NCBI GenBank assembly: GCA_963978895.1 | Contig: OZ022243.1 | Span: 5,311,761 to 5,375,760, forward strand | Length of the DNA stretch: 64,000 nt | Reading direction: 5' to 3' | DNA from: Erpobdella octoculata | Lineage: Eukaryota; Annelida; Clitellata; Hirudinida; Erpobdellidae | In this document: positions 1 through 13,232 of the stretch, one piece after another | How the letters are laid out: every line of letters starts with the position of its first letter | Numbering within the stretch: the first letter of the stretch is position 1 | The notes under the pieces: generated by a model | The model's input: the letters and a program-made list of their open reading frames with translations, nothing else | Told to the model about the DNA's origin: nothing | The model's database searches: none | Made by a program: the position numbers and the translations under genes

Positions 1-205
1 TATATATATATATATGTGTGTAGTTCCCGCTCGCTCACCCGCTCCGCTCCGCTCATTTTGTGACGGATTTCAAAATTTTTTGTTTTATATTTGATTCCTC
101 TTGACTCTCAAGGTTGTGTGAAAATTTCATTACGATCGGATGAATGGTGTAGCAATGCATAAAGGCCATTAACATACAAACATTCATTTTTATATATATA
201 GATTA
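1..205 (+). repeat. 3' part of dispersed repeat family R
   Basis: The C/T-rich tract followed by a conserved 3' stretch (ATGAATGGTGTAGCAATGCA) and a TATATATA end matches the 3' half of the longer copy at 27262-27760. The left end is cut by the window edge. It is a non-coding, non-autonomous transposable element of a class I cannot name. Confidence 0.6.
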
Positions 206-212
206 CCTTTGG

Positions 213-489
213 AAAGTTTTTTCGGCCCACCTGAGCCGGGAGATCGGAGTTGGTAGTCCAAACCCTCTTAAAATTCTTCTCCTGTATGAGAACTACCTTT
301 TTGCCAAATCGCTCTCCCGCTTCTCTCCGCTCATTTTGTGACCGATTTCATTTTTTTTTTTCACAAAAATCTTTTCCCGTTACCTCTCAAGCTTATATAA
401 AAATTGCACTACGATCGGAATAAATGGTGTAGCAATGCATAATGGACATCTATACTTACATACATAATCTCATTTATATATATATATAG
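213..489 (+). repeat. second 3' fragment of repeat family R
   Basis: This is a diverged copy directly behind the first, with the same C/T-rich stretch, the same GGTGTAGCAATGCATAA block and the same TA-rich end. Its 5' part differs and holds a GAGAACTACCT..TTGCCAAAT motif that recurs at 34600-34650, so it may be a composite of two related families. Confidence 0.55.
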
Positions 490-3362
490 ATTTTGTCCAT
501 GCGGATTTATAAAAAAAAATGTTTTAGTTCATTTAAAAAAATAATTGAATTAATTACTTGAATAAATAAAAACACATGAAAAACGTTTTAAAAACACACT
601 TTTAGTTCCAACAGCACTAAAATGAGAATTTATTTCTCGTTAACCAAAAATATCTCACAAATGGATTGACGATAAATAAAAGTTGTATGACGTTCATTTC
701 AAATGTTTCTATAATTGACAGAGTTTTCACAAAACTAATGTCCTGGACTTTTATATTTTGTCAAATTATTCAAAAAATATTTTCGAATAAAGCAAGTAAA
801 TTATTTTTCTCTTTTTACCACGTTTCGAAGTTAAAGTGCGTTTTAGAAAATCTTGTAATTTATTATTTATATATTGAAAGTTATGCACATTTCACATAAA
901 TTTATGTAAGCTTTCTTATTCTTTTACTTCTAAATTATCATGGATGAGCAGCACATCGAACTTTGGCTAGCTCCAAACATAACTTCGGCGCTTCTTTAGC
1001 TCTCCGATTCTACTGTTTGTTTTATTAAAAAATTGAAAAAAAATTGAAGTTAAGAAAAAACTAGAGTCCTACTAGAGTTTACCAAGTTTTACAGAGAGCT
1101 ACGATTGCAATTTCTTTACTACGTAATTAACGTTGAAAATAAATGAAAGACAAGCAGATGCATGCACTCGTACATATTGTAACAATATAAAACTTCAAAG
1201 TTGTTTATTATTAACACTCAAATCATTCTCTATCGTATAAAACTATTATGCTTGAAAATTTCAGCTCCACGATGAAGTTAAATAAAAGTGTATGTACATA
1301 TAAAAAAAACTAATCTAATTCAAGTATAGCAGCTATGATTTAACTTCTAACCGCAGTACAATAAACAGTTAATAAACATCAAATGCACATTCATTAATAA
1401 CACAGATGAGAGACTAAATCAAAACTATCGATCAATGAATCGGTCGTAATGTCGGACTTGAAAACTACTTTGTGTTACAACTCGGCGTAACATTGTCAGT
1501 ACCGTTTAAAATTAAACAATTTGAAGTTCTGTCAATTGTTATTTATGCAGATAATTTCAAACTTACAAATAAATAATTTTGTAGTTTTTCTACTTTACTG
1601 GCTGTTTAAAAAAAAATTTTAATTTTTTTACGGCAATTATTTTTCATTGTTTTTTCTCAAAAAAAATTTTAAATAAGTTTTTTAAATGAAACATTTGTTT
1701 TTAAATTTTCACTAAATATATTTCAATTAAAGCACACAAACTCGCATTTTATGCACACGTTATGACAAATGCTTTACCAACTGACATTAATCATACAATC
1801 TAAAACTAAATGTCATCACTTTGCAAATGTCACAAATCCATTGTTTAATTTTGAATAGCTGAAACTGAAACGTGTTTGTATTATTCATCAATTCGATGAC
1901 ACAAATACAACAACAATTTGTTGGCAGACTTGAGGATGTTGCTATTATAATTTTCATTATTTTATTCTGGGAAGTCAGTTTAAGTTTTTAGATAAATTTG
2001 ATTAGTTTACATTAAAATCTAAAGTGTAATACCGCTGTAAACTATAAGTTTCAAATGTTTGAAAAATAAGAAATTTTGGCAGCATGATTTATTTCAAACC
2101 TCTATTTTTTATTGATGTATACAAGGAATGTTTGTTGACATTCAACATTTACGTTTTACAGAAAGTAGATTGACGTCTTATAAACAACACATTGACGCTC
2201 AACAGAATCTACATTATCTATAATGCCAGATCTGTTTCAAATAATAGATCTTGTGAAATGAACTCTTGATTAAAAATGTGTTTTGTAGGTTTTATGGGAC
2301 AACGTTTTTTACGCTTTTCCACAAAAGCGTAATAATTTCAAACATTCTTTTGAAAAATTAACTAAACAGCTGCTTGATAAAATAAACGATTAAGATTACT
2401 TACATTATTTGTGTTCTTGCTTTTTTTGTTTTATTTTATTACAACCAAAAAAATTAATTCAACAAAATAAATTTTAATTCAAATGTCGACTTTTTTAAAC
2501 ATCATTATATATTATTTTAACATTCAAAAATTGTTAAATTAAAAAACCAATAAACGACTCATTAATGTGTTCGAAATTTAACAGATGGTGTTTGGTTAAA
2601 TGTTTTGTTTATCAATCTGTTTGTTTCTATGAATTTATTTTGATTTTTTATATCTTTTTAACAATATTTTGCATATTATGCTTGCTTGTCTTAAACTTTT
2701 CCGTTTTTCGGGATACCAAAAAGTAAAAACGATGGAAACATAAGAAACTAACTGTACAGTTTTGAAAACGTTAATGAAAACATCTTTAAAACCATGTTTA
2801 TTATAATAAAAATGCTTTACAGAGTAAATTAAATTCAGTTATTATAAAAATCGTAAAAACTCTTATGTAAAAAATAAAGTATAAGATGAAAATATTTTTT
2901 AACTCACAAAATCCACCAAATTTTTTATAGTTAGAAATAATGTATTGCTTGGTGCATTTGTAATGTAAGAGTTGTGTAGAAAAAGTTTAATACTATCAAA
3001 TTTTATTTTTTCATTGTTTTGATTTAAAGTAGAAATTTTGCTAATGAGTCAGTGTTAAATACATTAAAATTAAAAACAATAACTGAAAAAAATTTGCAAT
3101 GTAAAATAATTGAAAACATATATATTATTTAATAAATTTGCAAATTCAAACTAATTGAGAATTTTTAAAAAAGACATCGTAATTTGATAAAATGCTAAAA
3201 TTCATAAAACTGTTGAAACTACACTACGCTTGACATTCTAATAGATATATTAAAGTTCCAAAAACAACCGATTGCTAAATTTATGTCATATAACTAATAC
3301 AACTACAATAATTTGAATATAAATTATAAATAAACATAACAACTCCTTGTCAACAAATAACG
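490..3362. repeat. AT-rich flank, one copy of a 3-kb segmental duplication
   Basis: No gene is seen here; the short open frames are AT-rich chance frames. The block is collinear with 14400-19050: for example the stretches near 600-690 and 14515-14600, 950-1010 and 14870-14920, and 1270-1500 and 17925-18140 are recognisably the same. It is the downstream flank of the FReD gene at 3363-8668 and was copied with the 3' end of that gene. Around 2120-2225 it has a loose tandem of GACGTT-like motifs resembling the array at 13660-13785. Confidence 0.6.
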
Positions 3363-6300
3363 TTAATTACTAGTGATCATCATTTTGCATGCTTTCATGG
3401 ATTCGATGTGACCACGGAATGTATACCAGATTAGGCCATGGGCGTTTGGATTAGTAGAGAAGTTATAGTAAACGCCGTTTAAATTTGAAGCATGGCAACA
3501 GTTGTACCACCAAGCTCCCTGATATATAACAGCACAATTGATTGTAGATACATTACCATAAGCATCACGATAATTTAAGCGGTCAATTCTGTCCCAAGTA
3601 GAAAAGTTTTTTCCATTATGGTAAGCCAGTGAATCTCCTAAGCAAATTTATGAATTTTGTTACAAATTCAAACCAAAATTCACGCATAAAAATATTTCAA
3701 TATTTGAATAAATATTTCAAAAAAAGGTAATTTGAGTTTGGCATTTTTTATTTTGGTTATTAAAACATATATACAAAATGTCATAAAATTGCAGAAAAAA
3801 TGATAGTCATTAAAATATTATGAATAATTTTGCTGCATCAGACAAACCATTTTTTATCAATAACAAACTGTTTATTTTTCTCAGTTAAATTAAAATTTGT
3901 TCAATTTTTTTTTTTTAATTTTATAATTGTTTTTCAAATATTACTGTTGTTCTTATATCTAATTTGTTCCAACTAATTTTAAAAACTTAGCTTTTATGTT
4001 AGTTATTTTTTAATTGCTGCTATTTTCAACTTAATTGTTTTGAAGAATTCAACTACCTGCAGTTCCAGAACACCCGGATAACATCAACGTGTACATTGAA
4101 GATGGAGGACCAATTGTGAAGTTGAGATATTCAGCATATGAAAAATTTCCATCAAATGTTTCCAATTCAACTCTCAGTTTATAATTCTTTTTGTTAGTCA
4201 AACGGTAGAGCATGGTATTGCCTAAAATTGTTGTTTGCATTAAATGTAATTATGAGTTTAAACTTATAGCCAAAGAAGGACGTGAAAATATATTATAGTT
4301 AACGGTTTAATTTTAAATGCACTCATTACAATGACATAATGAACTAGAATCAGTTTATTAATATTAGCAGTATACATATTTTAGTTCTTATTAATTTGCT
4401 TTTTCAATCAAAAAACCGTGTTACACAACTGCAATATTTTTGAAAACACACAATAATTGCAGTATTTTAATGAACGAATGAATGTTAGACATTCTTTTTA
4501 ACGGTGCCTTAAGTACATCAATGTCCTCAAGGTCACCGAACAAGTGCGTTTTTAGAGTCTTTCTGAAACCATCGATTGTGACTGTGGAGGTGACCTATGG
4601 CGGATGATGGCTCCAAATTCTAAGCCCAGCAACCGCAAAAGATCTATCTTTTGAGTCGCCTGGCTGGAACAAAGAAGAGCGACGAAGAGGAAGATCTGAG
4701 TCGTTTTCGATTTGGCATATCATGGAGACGTAGAATATTTGATGCGAGGTACAAAAGAGTCATCTCTCTAAAACACTTGAAGACCAGTATTGCCAATTTT
4801 AACTCGATCTTGTGTTCGACTCTTACCCAGCGGAGATTCCTAAAGATGGGAGTAATGTGATCGTGTTTGCGCCTTTTCGTGACAAACCTGGCAGCTGCAT
4901 TGATTATGGATTGTAGCTGACAAGTTAGAGTTTTAGGTAGCCCAATTAAAGCTGAGTTGCAGTAGTTGAGCTTGGAAAAAAACTAAAAAGGTGAAAAGTG
5001 TTCTGGTTGCAAAATTGCAAACGCATGAAGGTGTGCTGTGACGGTTCTTATTTGTCGCTGCATCATGAAGCATGAACGCGTGTAGTATGGCTAACGTGAG
5101 TGTGCCAGTTAAGTCTGAGTCAAACAAAAACGTTTTATCCGTAAGAAAGATGCATAAAAACAATAAAACATCACAAATGGAGCAGCTACTTCATCTAAAC
5201 TTTTTAAAAGTTTTGTTTTACTAATATTATCTAATAAATAATTAGAAACAGTTATTATGTTTTCAAATGTTTGAAATTATTTGAATTTTTTTCTTCACCA
5301 AATATTTAGTTTGCTAATCATGAAAAATATTGTTGGCTTATAGCACAATTTATTTAGTTATTTTGAATAAAAAAAAATAAAAGTTTTCAATAACATACCT
5401 AGCCAGAATTCTTTATCTAAATTTCCAAATCCTCTTTCATAATCCACCCATCCTTTATAAAAATCTACTGATCCATCCATTCGACGTTGAATTACCTGCA
5501 ATGAATACCATAAAATTGGAGATAATGGATAACATTAAGGCACCACTTTTTCAATACATTTCGGCAGTGCCAGAGACGCTTGTGCATACAATGGAGTAAC
5601 AATGTTTTACCAGCCAATGTTGCTACACGAAAGTTTAGCTGAATTTGGAATGTGCCGAACACTTTAACGTTCAGGTTCAAAATTTTTGTTTTAATTAAAA
5701 AGTGTTATTTAAAACAATTCCGTTAATGAAAATTAGAACGGAAGTGTAAATGGCTAAAAAAAAATACAAAAACAAAATTGAAATTGAAACCAATAACATT
5801 TTATCAAAATAAAAACAAAGATGATAACTGATAACTGATATGAGAAAAATCAATATAAATTTTGTTCGATCGACCCTTTACGTGACTAAGTAAAATTTAA
5901 TAAACAGCTATTAATATAACCCGCGAAGTTTTGGTGTAGAGTAATGCAGAGGCTAGTTGTCCCACTCGGAGCTGATTTGGTCCTAGAAGTGCCTAAAACG
6001 ATTTTGCAATTTCTCACGTTTTGTCCTCATACGTTTCGTCTGTGTTATGTTTACCACATACGATTCGTCTACACGTACCATTCGTTTCATCACTGTTCGT
6101 CTCTATACGTTTTGTCCTCATCGATTTCCTCGCTCTCTTTACCATTGGTTTCATTACTGTTTGTCCCTTTACGTTTTGTCCACAGCATAGTTAAATGATG
6201 CATGCTTGCGTGTCACCTAATTTTATATATATGTGTGTAAAATTATGAGTGTTTAAATTTTTGACCGTTTCATATGTATTGTGCCCAAAATCAATAATAA

Positions 6301-8668
6301 ATAACGAGTGAGCCGTAAAAAACGAGTTTTTTCACAAATTTTTTCCAGCTTTTCATTTATTGCAATACAATTTTTTAAATGACATTATTTTAATTTATAT
6401 ATGTACGCATTTATATAATTGTATTTGATTTGTTTCGTTTTAAAACATAGAAAATTATTATTTTAACTACCTAAAAGCTTTAAAAAAATTTCAAGCTTTA
6501 CTAAAATGCATTGTCGTAAAAACCAACCTTAATTTTGAATTTCATTTTAATTGGATGACGGGAAGTACGTTAATTTTTATTTTCAAAGTTTGCAAACATT
6601 TAAGCAAGCAAGACCGGCATTGAAATTAATATAAGGATTTCAGAAGTCAAAATTGAAACTAAAATTAAAATGAACTGAACATGAAAAATGTAAACAGAAA
6701 TAAGTGTAATTTTTATTAATTAAAACTTAAACAAAACTATTATTGACCAGCAATTTGTAAAACGTCAAACAATATAGTCACATAACTAGAACCCAACCAT
6801 ATATTTAATTCCACTTGATAAAACCACACAATACACAGGATAAGTTTCATTGTCAATCTTCATCCAATATAAACCACTGTTTTCTGGATCATTACCAGGT
6901 AAATCTTTACAATTTTCAATATCTGCAAAATTATAAGAACTAGCACCACGCGGGCAGAGCTTCTCCGCGTCTATAAATAAATGAAACTGTAAAGTTGATT
7001 TTTTTTAATTTCAATGAGAATTATATACTGAAACAATAATGTTATTAAAAGTTAAATTAAACTAAATGTAGTTCAAGAAAGTAGCATAGCTGACATTAAT
7101 AAGAGCTACCGCTCTGTTAAAGCTGAAATTGCGACGTAGCTTAGTGCAGTACAATTCTCTCTCTCTTTCCTTTTCACTCTCTCTTTTTCATTTTCTCTCT
7201 GTTTCTCTTTATCTCTCTTTCTCTCCCCGTTTTTATTTTTTTCTCTCTTTTCCCGCTCTTCTCTCTCTTTCTGTGTGCTTTGTAAAACGCATTCCTCTCT
7301 CCAATTACATCTTTTTTCCTTTCTTGCTTTTGTTTTTTCCCTTCCTTTCTTTTTTTGTGTTTTTTCTTTTTTACCCGCATGTTGGGCATTAGCGCAAGTT
7401 TTGTTTCTTTTTTTTCTCACATGTTTTTTACATGGACAATAAAACGTGGTATGTTCTCGCATAGGCAAACCATTCAGTTTGTTTGTGATGACCGACAAAA
7501 CCAATCATACACTCGATTGCTCTTCAAAATTGATTTTTTTAAATTGTCATAGTTTTTTACATTTAATTTTTATGAGATCAAACTTTATATGTCAGTTACG
7601 TTAATAAGTACATTAAATAATTTTTTTTAGAAATAATTTATATGGCAAAACAACGTGTGCTGGGTCAGCTACTACACACCCACACACACACACACGCACA
7701 CACACACACACATATATATATATACATATATATATATATACGCGGAAAAGCGTATATATTTGAAATAAATGGGTTGCGCCTAAAAGTTGAGTTTTTAATC
7801 ATATTTAATTAAACAAGTAAAATATTAGCATTTTGTTGAATTTCTATTTGAGTTTGTTCCCAAGAATTAACTTATAAATTTGTTTGCATACTAATTATTA
7901 ACTGAGCTTCTGTTTACTGTTTAAGTTTAAACAATAATTTTGTTTTTAACTTTTTTTTATTAAAAGAAATAAAAATCTTACTTCCATAATAACACTTTGA
8001 ATTCATCTTTGAAACAACCTTTAAACAACAAGCACAATAAACTTTATTTTCAACTTTACCAAGAACTTTTGAAATGTTTTTCCTATTAATGATTTAAATA
8101 TTTAGCAAATTTTTTTAAACTAAATGGAATATGAAAAAGTAATTTAGCAATAATTTCTTTTAATTGATAATAAAATAAACAATTGGGAAATTTTTAATAG
8201 ATAATTTCTCACTTCGTAATAAATTCCCAGTGTGTTGTTGGTATTTGAGATCACATTTTTCAATGGACAGTAATTATCAAACAGCTTACACAAACCAGTT
8301 GATGTTTGATAACTGAATCCCAGACAGACTTGAATATCTCCGACAATTGGATACATTTCATGAAATTGGCATGATGAAAAAGTAAAGTTTTTGAAACTAA
8401 CAATGCTTTTATTGTTGATAGTAAATGAAGAAGATGGTAGTTGGTTGTCAACGGTTAAATTTTGTCCAGTGCTTATCGAGGTGCATTGACTTGCACATGC
8501 AAGTTTTGACGACACAGTCAAGACATTTGTAGGCGGCATAGTACAACTCAACGTTTCTGTGCTTTTACCAAGCAGAGAGCATTTTTTATAATATCTTGTC
8601 TTATCACTGTTTTCACTTAAATTTATTGTAATTAAAATCAATATTGAAGTATAAAACGCTGACAGCAT
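3363..8668 (-). CDS. Secreted apple/PAN-FReD protein, gene 1 of the cluster
   Basis: Spliced gene on the minus strand; exons in coding order 8213-8668, 7982-8018, 6798-6922, 5399-5495, 4057-4221 and 3363-3637, all joined at GT/AG with consistent phase, giving 384 residues. Residues 1-20 form a signal peptide. Residues 25-152 carry a cysteine pattern like apple/PAN modules (C30, C42, C58, C62, then CLGF, GLCKLF and CPL). From about residue 160 it is a fibrinogen-related domain: [67 protein letters not shown] and NLNGVYY. Proteins of this fold are usually secreted lectins or adhesion and immune recognition molecules; the ligand here is unknown. The calcium/ligand loop between D-x-x-D and NCA is longer than in ficolins. 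Introns hold repeats, including a LINE-type fragment in intron 4. The end is TAA. Two close paralogues lie at 32057-35955 and 39580-46183. Confidence 0.88.
4480..4990. mobile_element. LINE 3'-end-like fragment in intron 4
   Basis: The stretch contains phrases typical of the 3' region of CR1/L2-like non-LTR elements of fish and marine invertebrates, such as GATGGGAGTAATGTGATCGT, a GCAGCTGCATTGATTATGGA-like block and GTTGCAGTAGTTGAGCTTGG. No intact reading frame remains. Assignment to a named family rests on memory of the general pattern. Confidence 0.5.
5995..6195. repeat. Degenerate TACGTTTTGTCC-type short tandem repeat
   Basis: About ten imperfect, irregularly spaced copies of a 12-15 bp motif (TACGTTTTGTCC, with variants TACGATTCGTCT and CGTTTCATCA) lie in intron 3 of the FReD gene. 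It is non-coding. It resembles low-complexity interiors of some DNA transposons, but I see no clear ends. Confidence 0.5.
7141..7395. repeat. Long polypyrimidine (C/T) tract
   Basis: About 250 bp of nearly pure C and T on the plus strand (CTCTCTTT-type) in intron 2 of the FReD gene. The open frames it produces, Lys/Glu/Arg-rich on one strand and Phe/Leu/Ser-rich on the other, are artefacts of composition. On the coding (minus) strand of the gene it is a purine tract. Confidence 0.8.
7674..7741. repeat. (CA)n(TA)n microsatellite
   Basis: A short run of CACACA followed by TATATA, directly after a GTGTGCTGGGTCAGCTA block, which looks like the end of a transposable element with a microsatellite tail. 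Confidence 0.75.
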
Positions 8669-9940
8669 TTTTGGGCCAGAACAAAATGTTTATGGAAATA
8701 TTTAAAAATACTCTCGTTTTGTTTTTTAAATTAAAGACAGTTTAATAAGTTTTAAAATAATTAAATCTAATAGAATTTTTTGATATTTTATAAATTTAAA
8801 CTATTCTGTTGCTATAGTACTAAAAAACAAAATAAGGGACATTTTAACAAGAAATCCAGTGCAGTTTATAGAGAAAAACCTAATTGGTTTTTTGTTTCAT
8901 TAGATTAGGAACAAAAAAACACACTGTAATTTCAAAAGGTATCTTACTGAGTGATAAATGAAGCACTTGTAACAAGAAAAAATTCTTCTACCACTGACAA
9001 TACCATTACTTTTTATGTCTTCATTATAAATTTGAAAAAATGATTTTTTTTTCCATTTGGGTTTACATTCATAGAACAGTATTATACTGTTTGAAAGAAA
9101 AATTTTCAGCTTACGTTTTTGAAGCACTAGAAGTATATTTTACCTAAGATTGATATTTAAGTGGTATTTCACATTATGATGAAAAAGTTCTAATGAACGT
9201 TTTCGTAAATGTTTTTATACCAAAATCAAGATTAACTGTGAGTCAAATTTTATTTTATAAATCTTTAGTAGTTTTATAGTTGCGTATATTCTTTTCTGTC
9301 AAAAAATTAATAGAATATTTAGTAAATTACAAATAATTTCATTGATTTTTCCCAGAACTAAAAAAATGTCTAAGTCTAATGAGAACGTTCTATTTCAATC
9401 TTCAAAAAGTCACACTCCCAGCTGATCTTCAATAAGCGTGTTCTAGACAAATGATTATTGATTATTATTGTAATAGAACACTTATACTAATTCACCTATT
9501 ATAACTGGTCTTTCTGTCTTTTTTATAATGCTTTTAGATTTTTTTTGTTCTTACCTCTAACTAAAAGCATATCTTATTTAGAATTATTGATCAAAAGTTA
9601 ATTAATGCATTGCATTGAAGTAATAACGCGTTTTTTAGTTAAATTTCAAATAATGAATAATAAAGTAATTCAAAAAAACAGAACCGCAGCTTTTCTTCAA
9701 AGTAGTTTTGTTGCGAACTAAATTTGAACTTTGCTCACAAGTGTAATTGCAGGTGGTAAAATGCCATGGTTTTACGAAAGTATAGTGAATACAATGTTCG
9801 CTCAAGTAACTTGATTTAAATAAAATTGTAAAAACTAAAGATTTTTACAACTCACTTCCAAAGGCATTTTGAAGTAGTTGCTTTGGATTTTTATTTTATT
9901 GGGGATGGCACTGTACAACTTTTCTGTCCACATTGAGTTG
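8669..9940. other. 5' flank of FReD gene 1, no gene seen
   Basis: AT-rich flank. The first 250 bp are alignable by eye to the region upstream of the FReD gene at 39580-46183 (46190-46440; shared TACTAA and CAGTGCAGTTT blocks), so promoter sequence was probably copied with the gene. I see nothing else supportable up to the microsatellite at 9941. Confidence 0.5.
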
Positions 9941-10065
9941 ATACATACATACATACATACATACATACATACATACATACATACATACATACATACATAC
10001 ATACATACATAAAAACATACATACATACATACATACATACATACATACATACATACATACATACA

Positions 10066-10099
<34 letters not shown>

Positions 10100-10234
10100 C
10101 ATACATACATACATACATACATACATACATACATACATACATACATACATACATACATACATACATACATACATACATACATACATACATACATACATAC
10201 ATACATACATACATACATACATACATACATACAT

Positions 10235-10331
<97 letters not shown>

Positions 10332-10622
10332 TACATACATACATACATACATACATACATACATACATAAAAACATACATACATACATACATACATACAT
10401 ACATACATACATACATACATACATACATACATACATACATACATACATACATACATACATACATACATACATACATACATACATACATACATACATACAT
10501 ACATACATACATACATACATACATACATACATACATACATACATACATACATACATACATACATACATACATACATACATACATACATACATACATACAT
10601 ACATGCATGTATACATACATAC
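9941..10622. repeat. Long (CATA)n array with a central (CA)n block
   Basis: About 680 bp of nearly perfect tetranucleotide repeat, interrupted by a (CA)n block at roughly 10252-10326 and by rare variants (AAAACATA at about 10010 and 10370). The Met-Tyr-Val-Cys open frames are pure repeat translation. The array ends directly at a transposable-element remnant (10623 on). Confidence 0.95.
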
Positions 10623-10815
10623 AGCTCCAGCGGTTTAGATTTCTATAAGATACTGACAAACTCACAGTTATTTATAATAGGAACGGCAGAGCAAGCAGGA
10701 ACGGGAAAGCGAACGGGGACGGGATAGCGACCGGGAACGGGAGAGCAATCGGGGAAGGAAACGGGAGCGAGAAACACAAGCATTAGAAAAACCTCTAAAA
10801 ACCCCGGAGAACACC
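10623..10815 (-). repeat. Repeat family R, 5' part, reverse orientation
   Basis: It reads, reversed, as the 5' half of the family seen at 27262 and 30764: the GGTTTTTAGAGGTTTTTCTAATG block followed by a C/T-rich GCTCCCGTT tract. It ends with a CTCCAGCGGTTTAGATTTCT block shared with 34645-34675. Confidence 0.6.
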
Positions 10816-11261
10816 TGGTCAAGTTTATAAACCTGAGAAAAATTTCTTAGCTCAAAGGAATTCATTTTGGGGTGTCTTCATGAATTTGTGTTTTGGATGT
10901 GTAGAGTGAAATGAAGAAAACAACTTCTGAAATGAGCTAAAACTTTACTATTCTTGGATTTGAACGATTCCATTTCTCATAATGAACTTCATCTGCAGAA
11001 AAGAGTGTAATGAAGAAAAGTAATACAGACGTTAATACAGACGTTGACTTGTTAGCTTTTACCGTGGTTACTTTTGTATCCAAATGCTGGATATATGTTA
11101 ATAATGACACAGTTTGTTGTAGTAAATAAACTGAAGTGCTGCATAAATCCAAAAAATCTGAACTCTCGAATCAGAATATAATCCTTTTAGAAATAAAACT
11201 ATGCGACGATCTGACGCGTTTGAGACAATCTATATTATAAAAGCCCAGCGCCACTCACCCA

Positions 11262-11565
11262 CCACTAGGCGCCGTAGCACAGTGGTGAAAGCAGTTATGC
11301 TATCATCCTGCCGTCGTGGGTTCAAATCTCAGTCACGGCGAGGCGTAATTCCGTTGAGCAAGGAACTCACACTGCTCAGGCCAACTCAGCCTTTCATCCT
11401 TCACTGGTCGATAAATGAGTACCAGTTTCACAACTGGGATGTAATAGGGTTCGGCACATTCCGATTTCGGATGCACGTACGGGTGGCAGTTAACACTGTG
11501 TGATCCCATATGAACGAGCAGTTCCCGGCCCTGCTGTCGTATTAACAACGCCCTAATGTTCTACA
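11262..11565 (+). mobile_element. SINE with tRNA-like head and conserved core
   Basis: The 5' end shows an RNA polymerase III A box (TAGCACAGTGG) and B box (GGTTCAAATCT) at tRNA spacing, within a head starting GGCGCCG and ending CACGGCG. It is followed by a core (TTGAGCAAGGAACTCACA, then CAGCCTTTCATCCTTCACTG and GTCGATAAATGAG) that recurs in the element at 25290-25455 and in part at 17600-17745. Transcription would be by Pol III; mobilisation would need a partner LINE. It is the most complete SINE copy here. Confidence 0.7.
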
Positions 11566-11703
11566 TTTACTACATTTACATTTTATCACGGATTCTATCC
11601 GCTCAATTTATAACGCTGTACAAAAGTCTACCTCGAATAATTAGTTTTATGACTTAACAATTATATATATATCTATATATATATATATATATATAAAAGA
11701 ACA

Positions 11704-13130
11704 TGTCCTGACTGACTGGCTGACTGACTGACTGATTGACTGACTGACTGACTGACTGACTGGCTGGCTGACTGACTGACTGACTGACTGACTGACTGAC
11801 TGACTGACTGACTGACTGACTGACTGACTGACTGACTGACTGACTGACTGACTGACTGACTGACTGACTGACTGACTGACTGACTGACTGACTGACTGAC
11901 TGACTGACTGACTGACTGACTGACTGACTGACTGACTGACTGACTGACTGACTGACTGACTGACTGACTGACTGACTGACTGACTGACTGACTGACTGAC
12001 TGACTGACTGACTGACTGACTGACTGACTGACTGACTGACTGACTGACTGACTGACTGACTGACTGACTGACTGACTGACTGACTGACTGACTGACTGAC
12101 TGACTGACTGACTGACTGACTGACTGACTGACTGACTGACTGACTGACTGACTGACTGACTGACTGACTGACTGACTGACTGACTGACTGACTGACTGAC
12201 TGACTGACTGACTGACTGACTGACTGACTGACTGACTGACTGACTGACTGACTGACTGACTGACTGACTGACTGACTGACTGACTGACTGACTGACTGAC
12301 TGACTGACTGACTGACTGACTGACTGACTGACTGACTGACTGACTGACTGACTGACTGACTGACTGACTGACTGACTGACTGACTGACTGACTGACTGAC
12401 TGACTGACTGACTGACTGACTGACTGACTGACTGACTGACTGACTGACTGACTGACTGACTGACTGACTGACTGACTGACTGACTGACTGACTGACTGAC
12501 TGACTGACTGACTGACTGACTGACTGACTGACTGACTGACTGACTGACTGACTGACTGACTGACTGACTGACTGACTGACTGACTGACTGACTGACTGAC
12601 TGACTGACTGACTGACTGACTGACTGACTGACTGACTGACTGACTGACTGACTGACTGACTGACTGACTGACTGACTGACTGACTGACTGACTGACTGAC
12701 TGACTGACTGACTGACTGACTGACTGACTGACTGACTGACTGACTGACTGACTGACTGACTGACTGACTGACTGACTGACTGACTGACTGACTGACTGAC
12801 TGACTGACTGACTGACTGACTGACTGACTGACTGACTGACTGACTGACTGACTGACTGACTGACTGACTGACTGACTGACTGACTGACTGACTGACTGAC
12901 TGACTGACTGACTGACTGACTGACTGACTGACTGACTGACTGACTGACTGACTGACTGACTGACTGACTGACTGACTGACTGACTGACTGACTGACTGAC
13001 TGACTGACTGACTGACTGACTGACTGACTGACTGACTGACTGACTGACTGACTGACTGACTGACTGACTGACTGACTGACTGACTGACTGACTGACTGAC
13101 TGACTGACTGACTGACTGACTGACTGACTG
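11704..13130. repeat. 1.4-kb (TGAC)n tetranucleotide array
   Basis: About 1425 bp of TGAC repeats, almost perfect except for a few variants in the first 70 bp (GGCT, GATT). The Ser-Gln-Ser-Val open frame on the minus strand is repeat translation only. It is flanked by a TA-rich transposon-like end on the left and, on the right, by GCGTTGATTATCAG-type sequence (read on the minus strand) that looks like the end of an element. It truncates the FReD pseudogene beyond 13233. Confidence 0.95.
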
Positions 13131-13232
13131 ATAATCAACGCCGAGCTCAAACGCCTCATCCTAGGAACCGGAAATTTGGAACTTATATTACTTTTATTGC
13201 GTAAGCATCCACTAAGAAAGGATTTTTTAAAA

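Noticed and set aside
666..899. 77-codon AT-rich frame
   Set aside because: Not preserved in the duplicated copy at about 14580-14820 and has no domain.
4651..4860. 69-codon plus-strand frame
   Set aside because: It lies in LINE 3'-end-like sequence antisense to a FReD intron; no protein similarity recognised.
7106..7504. Lys/Glu/Arg-rich 132-codon frame
   Set aside because: Purine-rich strand of a polypyrimidine tract inside an intron; composition alone explains it.
9835..10665. Met-Tyr-Val-Cys open frames up to 276 codons
   Set aside because: Translation of the CATA microsatellite in all three frames; no non-repeat coding context.
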